Assembly (NCBI GenBank): GCA_027322565.1
Contig: DAHVRG010000155.1
Location: 1-6,393 of the forward strand
Length of the DNA stretch: 6,393 nt
Direction: 5' to 3'
Source of the DNA: Georgenia sp.
GTDB taxonomy: Bacteria; Actinomycetota; Actinomycetes; Actinomycetales; Actinomycetaceae
Made by a program: the position numbers and the translations under genes. Positions 1 to 5,375 of this stretch are shown in pieces. A model generated the notes under the pieces. It did no database searches, was not told the origin of the DNA, and saw only the letters and a list, made by a program, of their open reading frames with translations. Numbering within the stretch: the stretch's first letter is position 1; each line of letters starts with the position of its first letter.

Positions 1-76
1 GTCGCGTCTTGCGAAGCAGCTTGCGGTGCTTCTTCTTCGACATGCGCTTACGGCGCTTCTTGATGACAGAGCCCAT
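1..76 (-). CDS. Small ribosomal subunit protein bS22 (AURKAIP1/COX24-domain family), 3' part outside window
   Basis: Only the first 25 codons and one further base are present; the gene continues past the left edge. The peptide opens MGSVIKKRRKRMSKKK and continues as an almost unbroken run of Lys, Arg and His. This matches the 30-35 residue actinobacterial protein known from mycobacterial 70S structures as bS22 (Rv0500B in M. tuberculosis). The family binds rRNA of the 30S subunit, which fits its extreme basicity. The ATG at 76 has GAGG four bases upstream, an acceptable ribosome site. From memory, the same short HTH gene precedes it in mycobacteria; here that gene is also upstream on the same strand but is separated by a nucleotidyltransferase gene. 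Recognition rests on near-identity of the N-terminal half. The natural stop cannot be seen. Confidence 0.9.
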   Translation of the reverse strand, partial: MGSVIKKRRKRMSKKKHRKLLRKTR

Positions 77-143
77 GGAACCTCGCAGTGCTGGTCGAGC
101 CTGAACGGGTGGCGCGCGCAGCACGGGACTACACGCAGAACGC

Positions 144-163
144 GGCGAGTCTACAGTCTCGCC
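144..163. repeat. Inverted repeat between the nucleotidyltransferase gene and bS22
   Basis: The arms ggcgag (144-149) and ctcgcc (158-163) are perfect complements around an 8-nt loop, and the inner bases allow two more pairs past an A-A mismatch. The repeat lies in the 134-nt gap downstream of the nucleotidyltransferase stop and upstream of bS22. It could be a terminator without a U-tract, which is common in actinobacteria, or a structure in the bS22 leader. On the minus strand the loop and inner arm also contain TAGACT (148-153), which fits a TANNNT -10 box, but no convincing -35 box stands 16-18 bp upstream. The role is undecided. Confidence 0.3.
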
Positions 164-210
164 CGGGTCGTCGCGGTGCGGGGACGTCCGCCATCGCGAC
201 GTGAGCCCGG

Positions 211-1386
211 TCACTCCGGGTAGCGGCCGCCCGGCGGGACCCGCTTGCGCGGGTGGACCACGCTGCGGGCACCGACGAGCGCCACCTCGTCGTCCTCCTT
301 GCCACCGCCCACCTCGGCGCGGCCGCGGATGCGGGCGGCCTCGTCGACGACGCTCCGGCACACCCGGGCACCGGGTCCCACCCGCACGTCGTCGAGGAGG
401 ACGGAGTCGACGACCTCCGCGCCGGGCGCGACCTGCACGCCGGGTGAGAGGACGCTCCGCTGCACGAGCCCCTCGACGACGACGCCGGCGGCGAGCAGCG
501 AGTCCTCGACGCGACCCGCGGAGTGGACGCGCGCCCCGGTGTGCCGCAGCGCCCGGGTGCGGATCGGCCACGCGGGGTCGTCGAGGGCGAAGGGCGGCTG
601 CTCGAGCAGCTCCATGTGCGAGCGCCAGTAGGCGTCGACGGTGCCGACGTCCTGCCAGTACCCGGTGTGCCGGAGCTCTGCGGCACCACCGCGCTCGACC
701 ATTGCGGGCAGCAGCCGCTCCCCCAGGTCCCCGAGGCCCTCCTCGCCGTCACCCGCGGCGGCCGCCACGGACTCGAGGCTCCCGAGCAGGGCGGCAGGGT
801 CGAAGGCGAAGACCTCGGTGGTGACGACCTGCGAGGGCGGGTCCTGCGGCTTGAGCACGTAGTCGGTGACCCGGCCGCCGTCGGTGACGACGACCCCGTA
901 CCGGCTGACGTCGCCGTCGTGCCGGGTGGTGACCATGGTGACCTCGGCGTCGGCGGCGAGGTGGTGGGCGACGACGTCGGCGTAGTCCATCCGGTAGACC
1001 GCGTCCGCGGACGCGACGAGGACGACCTCCGGGGCGTGGTCGCGGATGCGGTCGGCCTTGCGCCACAGCGCGTCCGCCGTCCCGCTGTGCCAGCCCTCGC
1101 GTTCGTCACCGCGGTGAGGACCGAGCACCATGAGACCGCCCCGGGAGCGGTCGAGGTCCCACGGCCGGCCGCCGGCGAGGTGCTCGGTGATCGACTCCGG
1201 CTCGAACTGCTCGATCACCCACACGTCGGTGATCCCGCTGTTGGCGGCGTGCGAGATCGGGAAGTCGATGAGCCGATGGCTCCCCCCGAACCGCAGGGCC
1301 GGTTTCGCCCGCGCCTCGGTGAGCGTCTCGAGGCGCGAGCCCGCGCCGCCGGCGAGGACGACGAGCAGGGTGCGCGGGGGAGCCAT
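211..1386 (-). CDS. Glucose-1-phosphate adenylyltransferase (GlgC) family nucleotidyltransferase, divergent paralogue
   Basis: This 391-residue protein belongs to the family that makes ADP-glucose from glucose-1-phosphate and ATP for glycogen or related glucan synthesis in the cytoplasm. The N-terminal Rossmann-like domain carries the nucleotide loop LAGGAGSRL (11-19), RAKPA (26-30), the IDFPISHAANSGI segment (40-52), GTAD (102-105), and the catalytic Asp at D128 within DAVYRMDY. K179 in LKPQDPP matches the sugar-phosphate Lys. YWQDVGTVDAYW (243-254) and WPIRT (273-277) are typical GlgC signatures. Residues about 285-360 form hexapeptide-like repeats of a left-handed beta-helix. Differences from textbook GlgC are D-A-V-Y in place of D-H-I-Y, Ala25 where E. 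coli has the activator Lys39, and a short C-terminus. The exact substrate and activator are therefore uncertain. The ATG at 1386 is chosen because homology begins a few residues later and no other in-frame ATG or GTG fits; the ribosome site is weak. The gene follows the HTH gene after 37 nt and probably shares its transcript. Confidence 0.85.
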   Translation of the reverse strand: MAPPRTLLVVLAGGAGSRLETLTEARAKPALRFGGSHRLIDFPISHAANSGITDVWVIEQFEPESITEHLAGGRPWDLDRSRGGLMVLGPHRGDEREGWHSGTADALWRKADRIRDHAPEVVLVASADAVYRMDYADVVAHHLAADAEVTMVTTRHDGDVSRYGVVVTDGGRVTDYVLKPQDPPSQVVTTEVFAFDPAALLGSLESVAAAAGDGEEGLGDLGERLLPAMVERGGAAELRHTGYWQDVGTVDAYWRSHMELLEQPPFALDDPAWPIRTRALRHTGARVHSAGRVEDSLLAAGVVVEGLVQRSVLSPGVQVAPGAEVVDSVLLDDVRVGPGARVCRSVVDEAARIRGRAEVGGGKEDDEVALVGARSVVHPRKRVPPGGRYPE

Positions 1387-1417
1387 CGCGCGATCGTCTC
1401 GTACCCGAGGAGCTGGG

Positions 1418-1432
1418 GCGCGTTCAACGCGC
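1418..1432. repeat. 15-bp palindrome over the HTH stop codon
   Basis: gcgcgtt-c-aacgcgc is a perfect inverted repeat with 7-base arms around a single centre base; as RNA it would form a 5-bp stem with a 5-nt loop. It covers the TGA of the HTH gene and ends 32 nt before the nucleotidyltransferase start. Possible roles are an intercistronic hairpin that tunes expression of the downstream gene, or a binding site for a dimeric regulator. It could also be chance in CG-rich sequence. Confidence 0.35.
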
Positions 1433-1633
1433 GTGGCTCTCCGGGGTCCAGTCGCCGATCCCCGTGCTGAGCATCTCCTCGACCGCGAGCTGGGGCACCC
1501 GGAAGGACCGTCCGACGCGGACCGCCGGGATGTCACCGGCGTGGACCATCCGGTAGACCGTCATCTTCGACACGCGGAGGAGCTCGGCAACCTCGGCCAC
1601 CGTGAGGAACCGCGGGGCCTGCTGCTCGGCCAT
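1424..1633 (-). CDS. MerR/excisionase-type helix-turn-helix DNA-binding protein (BldC-like, Rv0500A type)
   Basis: This 69-residue protein is almost entirely one winged-helix HTH_17 domain (about residues 9-58). FLTVAEVAELLRVS forms the first helices and turn, KMTVYRMVHAGDIPA the recognition helix region, and VRVGRSFRVP the wing, with Arg39, Arg42 and Arg45 positioned for DNA contact. It strongly resembles Rv0500A of M. tuberculosis and more loosely the developmental regulator BldC. There is no ligand or dimerisation domain, so it probably binds direct repeats cooperatively like other BldC-type proteins (family inference). The ATG at 1633 is preferred: AGGTAGG lies five bases upstream, whereas the in-frame GTG at 1639 would place that site directly against the start codon. 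It is followed by the nucleotidyltransferase gene and lies 86 nt after the acuC stop. Targets are unknown. Confidence 0.85.
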   Translation of the reverse strand: MAEQQAPRFLTVAEVAELLRVSKMTVYRMVHAGDIPAVRVGRSFRVPQLAVEEMLSTGIGDWTPESHAR

Positions 1634-1683
1634 GTCCACCTACCTGTGTCGTCCGGGCGCGCATCGCGCGGAGATACGCTGGA

Positions 1684-1712
1684 ACTCTAGAGCCTAGCGC
1701 CCGTTTTGGGAA
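1684..1712 (-). promoter_or_regulatory. Putative sigma-A-type promoter for the HTH-nucleotidyltransferase unit
   Basis: On the minus strand, TTCCCA (1707-1712, 4/6 to TTGACA) and TAGAGT (1684-1689, a TANNNT box) are separated by exactly 17 bp. The stretch is clearly richer in A/T than its surroundings. Transcription would start near 1677, giving a leader of about 45 nt. That leader holds a small hairpin (gcgcg-cat-cgcgc, 1657-1669) ahead of the HTH ribosome site. The promoter begins only 7 bp past the acuC stop, so read-through from acuC is also possible; I see no clear terminator between them. Confidence 0.4.
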
Positions 1713-1719
1713 ACGTCCG

Positions 1720-2889
1720 CTAGAAGTGCAGCGGGTCCAGACCGTGCCACGGGAACACTGCCCCGCGGGTGGCCATGACGGCCCGGTCGACCGGGTCGTC
1801 CGGGTTATAGCCCGCCGACCACGGCCGGAAGGTGCCGGCGGCGTCGTCGCTCATCGTCAGGGGCGCGTCGACGTCGGAGAGCGCCGCGATGCCGCGCCGC
1901 CACGACTCCGGCACGGGCGTCGCCGGGGCGAGCGGCCGGCCCGCGACCACCGCCGCCAGGTGCGTCCATACCCTGGGCACGACGCTGACGACCTCGTAGC
2001 CGCCGCCCCCGGTGGCGACCCACCGGCCCGCCGCGTGCTCGTCGGCGAGCGCGGCCATGAGGATGGCGGCCTCCCGCTGGGCGTCGACCGAGACGGTGAG
2101 CTCGGCGAGCGGGTCGAGCCGGTGCGCGTCGCAGCCGTGCTGGGTGATGAGCAGCTGGGGCCGGAACTCCTCGACGAGGGGCGCGACGACGGCGTCGATC
2201 ACCCGGAGCCAGGCGCCGTCACCCGTCTGCGGGGGCAGCGCGACGTTGACCGCGGTACCCCGCGCCCCCGGCCCGCCGACGTCCTGCGCGTAGCCGGTCC
2301 CGGGGAACAGCGTTCCGGGGTGCTGGTGCACCGAGATGGTGAGCACCCGGTCGTCGTCCCAGAACACCCGCTCGACCCCGTCGCCGTGGTGTGCGTCGAG
2401 GTCGACGTACGCCACCCGCTCGGCACCGGCAGCGAGCACGGCGGCGATCGCGACGGCGAGGTCGTTGTAGACGCAGAAGCCCGAGGCGCGCGAGGGCATG
2501 GCGTGGTGCATCCCGCCGGCGAGGCTCAGCGCCCGGGAGGCCCTCCCCTCCCACACCGACGTCGCTGCGGCGAGCGTCGCGCCCACGACCCGGGCACCGG
2601 CCTCGTGGATGTGCGCGAAGATCGGGTTGTCCTGCTCGCCCAGGCCCCGTGCCGGGTCGGGCCGCCCCTGCCCCGCGGCCCGGACGGCGGCGAGGTAGTC
2701 CTCCTCGTGCACCCGCAGGAGCGCGTCGTCGGCGGCGGCCTCGACCGGCTGGACGTCGAAGGCGTCGAGCACGCCGAGGTCGCCGAGCAGCCGGTGGGTC
2801 AGCGAGAGGCGCAGGGGCGCCATCGGGTGCCCTGCGCCGAAGTTGTACTCGAGCAGCTCCTCGCTCCACAGGAGCAGGGGTCTGGGCAT
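1720..2889 (-). CDS. acuC: AcuC-type histone-deacetylase-family protein (protein lysine deacetylase)
   Basis: This 389-residue protein is a zinc-dependent deacetylase of the class I HDAC fold. In Bacillus, AcuC removes acetyl groups from acetyl-CoA synthetase to switch acetate activation back on. The full active site is visible: the His pair in GGMHHA (H128, H129), GFCVYND (137-143), zinc ligands D165 and H167 in YVDLDAHHGDG, the third zinc ligand D254 in QHGCDAH, and the transition-state Tyr298 after GGGG (294-297). The length is normal for actinobacterial AcuC, and the C-terminal HGLDPLHF also looks family-like. The ATG at 2889 is set by homology (MPRPLLLWSEEL). No Shine-Dalgarno sequence precedes it, but a TANNNT box at the leaderless distance does. 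No acs or other acu gene is in the window, so the substrate is inferred. It is divergent from ktrB, with 42 bp between starts. Confidence 0.92.
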   Translation of the reverse strand: MPRPLLLWSEELLEYNFGAGHPMAPLRLSLTHRLLGDLGVLDAFDVQPVEAAADDALLRVHEEDYLAAVRAAGQGRPDPARGLGEQDNPIFAHIHEAGARVVGATLAAATSVWEGRASRALSLAGGMHHAMPSRASGFCVYNDLAVAIAAVLAAGAERVAYVDLDAHHGDGVERVFWDDDRVLTISVHQHPGTLFPGTGYAQDVGGPGARGTAVNVALPPQTGDGAWLRVIDAVVAPLVEEFRPQLLITQHGCDAHRLDPLAELTVSVDAQREAAILMAALADEHAAGRWVATGGGGYEVVSVVPRVWTHLAAVVAGRPLAPATPVPESWRRGIAALSDVDAPLTMSDDAAGTFRPWSAGYNPDDPVDRAVMATRGAVFPWHGLDPLHF

Positions 2890-2895
2890 GCCGCC

Positions 2896-2922
2896 ACGGT
2901 AGCGCGGGCCCGGGCGTGGCAA
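2896..2922 (-). promoter_or_regulatory. Putative leaderless promoter of acuC
   Basis: On the minus strand, TACCGT (2896-2901) fits the actinobacterial TANNNT -10 box. It ends six bases before the A of the acuC ATG, which would make that A the first transcribed base. TTGCCA (2917-2922) is 5/6 to TTGACA, but the spacer is only 15 bp, shorter than the usual 16-18. The absence of a ribosome site before acuC agrees with leaderless translation. The -35 element overlaps the ktrB ribosome site on the other strand. Confidence 0.4.
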
Positions 2923-2924
2923 GG
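2921..2924 (+). promoter_or_regulatory. Ribosome binding site deciding the ktrB start
   Basis: AAGG stands seven bases before the GTG at 2932, a normal spacing. The other in-frame GTG at 2926 would have only one base between this site and the start, so 2932 is preferred. The site shares bases with the putative acuC -35 element on the opposite strand. Confidence 0.5.
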
Positions 2925-2931
2925 TGTGGCC

Positions 2932-4332
2932 GTGACCGCTGGGACGACGGACCGCGGGCCGCGCCTGCCGGCCCGCGTCCTGGGTGCGGTGCGCGACGCG
3001 GTCGACCACGTCGCGCGGCACTCCCCCGCGCGGCTCGCACTCCTCGTGTTCGCCGGCATCGTCGCAGTCGTCACCGCGCTCCTCTCGCTGCCCGCCGCCA
3101 CCCGCAGCGGGGAGCGCGCCGGCCTCGTCGACGCCCTGTTCACCGCGGTCTCGGCGGTGTGCGTCACCGGCCTGGAGACGGTGCCCACGGCGACCCACTG
3201 GTCGGGGTTCGGGCAGGTCGTCATCGCGGTCGCCGTGAAGATCGGCGGCCTGGGGGTGATGACGCTCGCCTCGATCCTCGGGCTGGCCGTCTCCCGGCGG
3301 ATCGGGCTGACGCAGCGGCTGCTCGCGGCCTCCGAGACCGGCACCACCCGGCTCGGCGAGGTCGGCACCCTCGTGCGCGCCGTCGTCGTCGCCTCGGTGG
3401 CGGTCGAGCTCGTCCTCACCCTCGTCCTCCTCCCCCGCTTCCTCGTCCTCGGGGAGCCGTTCGGGCCGGCCCTGTGGCATGCCGTCTTCATGGCGGTGTC
3501 GATCTTCAACAACGCCGGGTTCGTCGTCCTGGAGGGCGGGCTGGCCCCGTTCGTCGGGGACTGGTGGATGTGCCTGCCGATCATCCTCGGCGGCGCCATC
3601 GGCGCGCTGGGCTTCCCGGTCATCCTCAACCTCGCCGAGCGGGCCCGCCGCACCCGCGGGCTGTCGCTGCACTCCAAACTCACGCTCGTCACCTACGCGC
3701 TCCTCGCGGTGGGCGGGGCGCTGGGCTTCGCGCTCTTCGAGTGGGGCAACGCGGCGACGCTCGGGGAGCTGCCGGTGGCGGACCGGGTGCTCGCCTCCCT
3801 GCTCGCCGGGGTGAACGCCCGCTCGTCGGGGCTGACGACGGTCGAGGTCGCCGACATGAGCGACACGACGTGGTTCCTCCAGGACGCGCTCATGTTCGTC
3901 GGCGGCGGCTCGGCGTCCACGGCCGGAGGGATCAAGGTGACGACGTTCGCCGTCCTCGTGCTCGCCATCGTCGCCGAGGCACGGGGCGACCGGGACGCCG
4001 AGGCCTTCGGGCGGCGCGTGGGCACGACGACGATCCGGCTCGCCGTCGCCGTCGCCTTCCTCGGCGCCACGCTCGTCGGCGTGGCCACCTTGGCGCTGCT
4101 CGCGATCACCCACCACCATCTCGAGGTCGTCCTGTTCGAGGCGATCTCGGCCTTCGCCACGGTGGGGCTGAGCACCGGGATCACCCCCGACCTGCCGAAC
4201 GCCGCGAAGTACGTGCTCGCGGCGCTCATGTTCGCGGGCCGGCTCGGGACCATCACCCTGGCCGCGGCGCTCGCGGTGCGGCAGCGCCGCCGGGTGATCC
4301 GGATGCCGTCCGAGCCACCGATCGTCGGCTGA
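2932..4332 (+). CDS. ktrB: Potassium transporter pore subunit, KtrB/TrkH family
   Basis: This 466-residue integral membrane protein forms the K+ (often Na+-coupled) uptake pore. It has the fourfold M1-P-M2 architecture. The selectivity-filter glycines are G80 (CVTGL), G196 (NNAGF), G300 (RSSGL) and G412 (TVGLS). The intramembrane gating loop after the third pore is GGGSASTAGGIK (324-335). The conserved Arg of the last membrane helix is R437 in MFAGRLG. The first helix starts near residue 34, after a basic cytoplasmic tail. The length suits KtrB better than the larger enterobacterial TrkH. The start is GTG with AAGG seven bases upstream. An open frame continues far upstream in the same phase, antisense to acuC, but homology supports a start near 2932. 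A ktrA gene follows 46 nt downstream on the same strand, so the two form an operon and probably one complex. One mild oddity is Lys103 in VKIGGLG, where many relatives have Gln. Confidence 0.92.
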   Translation: MTAGTTDRGPRLPARVLGAVRDAVDHVARHSPARLALLVFAGIVAVVTALLSLPAATRSGERAGLVDALFTAVSAVCVTGLETVPTATHWSGFGQVVIAVAVKIGGLGVMTLASILGLAVSRRIGLTQRLLAASETGTTRLGEVGTLVRAVVVASVAVELVLTLVLLPRFLVLGEPFGPALWHAVFMAVSIFNNAGFVVLEGGLAPFVGDWWMCLPIILGGAIGALGFPVILNLAERARRTRGLSLHSKLTLVTYALLAVGGALGFALFEWGNAATLGELPVADRVLASLLAGVNARSSGLTTVEVADMSDTTWFLQDALMFVGGGSASTAGGIKVTTFAVLVLAIVAEARGDRDAEAFGRRVGTTTIRLAVAVAFLGATLVGVATLALLAITHHHLEVVLFEAISAFATVGLSTGITPDLPNAAKYVLAALMFAGRLGTITLAAALAVRQRRRVIRMPSEPPIVG

Positions 4333-4365
4333 CGGGGGCACACTTCAGGAACGGACCGGTACGGG

Positions 4366-4373
4366 AAGGAAGG
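4366..4373 (+). promoter_or_regulatory. Ribosome binding site of ktrA
   Basis: AAGGAAGG gives two overlapping purine-rich matches to the anti-Shine-Dalgarno, 5-8 bases before the ATG at 4379. It is clearly stronger than the ktrB site, which suggests that the regulatory ring subunit is made in excess over the pore. That fits the octameric KtrA ring on a KtrB dimer known from other bacteria. Confidence 0.6.
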
Positions 4374-4378
4374 CGCAC

Positions 4379-5047
4379 ATGGCGCAGAGCAAGCTCCCCC
4401 GCGCGAGCGCGGTGCTCGTCATCGGGCTCGGCCGCTTCGGCGGTGCCCTGGCGGCCACCCTCGAGGACCTCGGGCGGGAGGTGCTCGCCGTGGAGAAGGA
4501 CGAGCACCTCGTCTCCCAGTGGTCGGGGCGGCTGCCGATCATCGAGGCCGACGCGACCAACCCCGACGCCCTCGAGCAGCTCGGCGCCCAGGACTTCTCC
4601 GTCGTCGTCGTCGGGGTCGGCACGTCGCTGGAGGCGAGCGTGCTCATCACCGCCAACCTCGTCGACATGGAGGTGCCGCAGATCTGGGCCAAGGCGACGT
4701 CGGCCGAGCACGGACGCATCCTGCGGCGGATCGGGGCGCACCACGTCGTCTACCCGGAGCACGACGCGGGCCAGCGCGTGGCCCACATGGTCACCGGCCG
4801 GATGCTCGACTACATCGAGATGGAGGACGGCTTCACCATCGTCAAGATGCGGCCCCCGCGGGAGACCCAGGGGTTCACCATCGGGGAGTCCCGGATCCGG
4901 GCGAAGTACGGGGTCACCGTCCTCGGCGTGAAGTCACCCGGCGAGGCCTTCGAGTACGCCACCGAGGAGACCCGGATCCACCCGGGGGACACGATCATCG
5001 TCTCCGGGGACTCCTCGCTGCTCGAGGCGTTCGCCGCACGTCCCTGA
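4379..5047 (+). CDS. ktrA: Potassium channel regulatory subunit KtrA/TrkA (RCK domain)
   Basis: This 222-residue cytoplasmic protein gates the KtrB pore in response to bound nucleotide. It has an N-terminal Rossmann-type RCK_N domain (about 10-130): GLGRFG (G16, G18, G21) for the dinucleotide/ATP loop, Glu39 at the end of the second strand, and EADAT (56-60), the conserved turn of this family. PE at 126-127 sits at the usual hinge. An RCK_C domain (about 137-219) follows, with the family-like GVTVLGVKSPGE and HPGDTIIVSGDS stretches. The length of about 220 residues is typical of KtrA, half the size of double-domain TrkA. The ATG at 4379 has a strong ribosome site. It is the second gene of the ktrBA operon. 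Which nucleotide (ATP/ADP, NAD(H) or cyclic di-AMP) controls it cannot be told from the sequence. Confidence 0.93.
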   Translation: MAQSKLPRASAVLVIGLGRFGGALAATLEDLGREVLAVEKDEHLVSQWSGRLPIIEADATNPDALEQLGAQDFSVVVVGVGTSLEASVLITANLVDMEVPQIWAKATSAEHGRILRRIGAHHVVYPEHDAGQRVAHMVTGRMLDYIEMEDGFTIVKMRPPRETQGFTIGESRIRAKYGVTVLGVKSPGEAFEYATEETRIHPGDTIIVSGDSSLLEAFAARP

Positions 5048-5052
5048 CGACA

Positions 5053-5075
5053 CGGCCCATAGGTTCTCCCGGCCG
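5053..5075 (+). terminator. Weak candidate terminator after ktrA
   Basis: cggcc (5053-5057) and ggccg (5071-5075) could pair around a 13-nt loop just after the ktrA stop. There is no U-tract, and the loop is long. It is the only hairpin between ktrA and the next promoter, which starts at 5080. Transcription from ktrBA may well run into the downstream leader. Confidence 0.2.
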
Positions 5076-5079
5076 ATAC

Positions 5080-5109
5080 TTGACTGTGGCATTATGTGAG
5101 CGTTAACGT
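5080..5109 (+). promoter_or_regulatory. Promoter of the LamG/Ig-like secreted protein gene
   Basis: TTGACT (5080-5085) matches five of six consensus -35 bases. Eighteen bp later, TAACGT (5104-5109) fits TANNNT. The area is unusually A/T-rich for this window. Transcription would begin near 5116, leaving about 270 nt of leader before the ATG at 5385. The -10 box lies inside a LacI/GalR-type operator, so repression by blocking polymerase is the likely control. Confidence 0.55.
5094..5109. promoter_or_regulatory. LacI/GalR-family operator overlapping the -10 box
   Basis: ATGTGAGCGTTAACGT is an imperfect palindrome centred on the CG at 5101/5102, with five of eight symmetric pairs kept. It is close to the operator consensus of LacI/GalR regulators (form WTGNNARCGNWWWCAW), failing only at one A near the right end. 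Sites of this type control sugar-utilisation genes in actinobacteria, where binding is relieved by an oligosaccharide or monosaccharide. The cognate repressor gene is not in the window, so the inducer is unknown; a plant cell-wall sugar would fit the gene it precedes. Confidence 0.65.
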
Positions 5110-5148
5110 CCGTCACTGCGAGCCCGGGACGACGTCTGTCTCGCGCAC

Positions 5149-5166
5149 CCGGAACGACCGGAACGG
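5149..5166 (+). repeat. Tandem 9-mer in the leader
   Basis: ccggaacga is followed directly by ccggaacgg, differing only in the last base. It lies about 33 nt past the predicted transcription start. It may be a binding site for a regulator that recognises direct repeats, or simple chance; two copies are too few to decide. Confidence 0.3.
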
Positions 5167-5181
5167 CTGACGAGGAGGTCT

Positions 5182-5340
5182 GTGGGAGCCACGAGCCCCT
5201 GTCCTGCTCTCGGGCGCCACGCCTCGCCGAGCGGTGCGACCGCACCGCGACGCGCCCGCGCGACGACACGCCCGCACCTAGGGCGACCGGCCCGCGCACG
5301 CCACCGGGTAGACCACCCGAGACGGGCACAGCAGCAGTAG
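5182..5340 (+). CDS. Possible upstream leader peptide of 52 residues (unproven)
   Basis: A GTG at 5182 follows GAGGAGG (5172-5178) by three bases, a consensus but close ribosome site. The frame runs 52 codons to a TAG at 5338-5340, 44 nt before the main ATG and in a different phase. The product would be rich in Arg, Pro, Ala and His, ending in Gln-Gln-Gln, with no membrane segment or recognisable domain. By hand count about 38 of 52 third positions are G or C, lower than in the neighbouring genes, and rare codons (AGA, CTA, CGA) occur. This argues against a conserved protein. Translation itself might still act on the hairpin at 5231-5248, which lies inside the frame. Confidence 0.25.
   Translation: MGATSPCPALGRHASPSGATAPRRARATTRPHLGRPARARHRVDHPRRAQQQ
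5231..5248 (+). repeat. Strong hairpin in the leader
   Basis: gcggtgc (5231-5237) and gcaccgc (5242-5248) are perfect complements around a 4-nt loop (gacc), giving a stable GC-rich stem of seven pairs. No U-tract follows, so a simple intrinsic terminator is not indicated. It may act as an attenuator, an mRNA stabiliser or a protein-binding site. Confidence 0.4.
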
Positions 5341-5367
5341 CACCGCGGCGACGCCGCCGCGCAGACC

Positions 5368-5375
5368 GAGGAGGG
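5368..5375 (+). promoter_or_regulatory. Ribosome binding site of the secreted-protein gene
   Basis: GAGGAGGG, a near-perfect complement of the 16S tail, stands nine bases before the ATG at 5385. It fixes this start, which also yields a proper signal peptide. Confidence 0.7.

Noticed and set aside
129..1109. 326-residue minus-strand frame overlapping the nucleotidyltransferase
   Set aside because: Ser/Thr/Arg/Pro-rich composition with no motif; it is the shifted frame of the GlgC-family gene.
1387..1536. 50-residue N-terminal extension of the nucleotidyltransferase overlapping the HTH gene
   Set aside because: The extension is Arg/Ser-rich, overlaps a well-supported HTH gene, and adds nothing matching the family, which begins a few residues before the LAGG loop.
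1726..2931. Long N-terminal extension of the ktrB frame
   Set aside because: It is antisense to acuC, low in complexity and without membrane segments. The KtrB fold begins after the GTG at 2932, which has its own ribosome site.
1720..4341. Single 873-residue minus-strand frame joining acuC to a long N-terminal extension
   Set aside because: The extra 484 residues are antisense to ktrB, of low complexity and rich in Arg, Gly, Glu and Asp. Homology begins at the ATG at 2889, so the extension is an artefact of GC-rich DNA lacking stops.
2391..4931. 846-residue plus-strand frame
   Set aside because: It is Arg- and Ala-rich and out of phase with ktrB and ktrA, both of which show full family motifs. 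It is a shadow frame.
5231..5248. Leader hairpin as an intrinsic terminator
   Set aside because: No U-tract follows and the downstream gene would be cut off. It is kept as a hairpin of unknown role.
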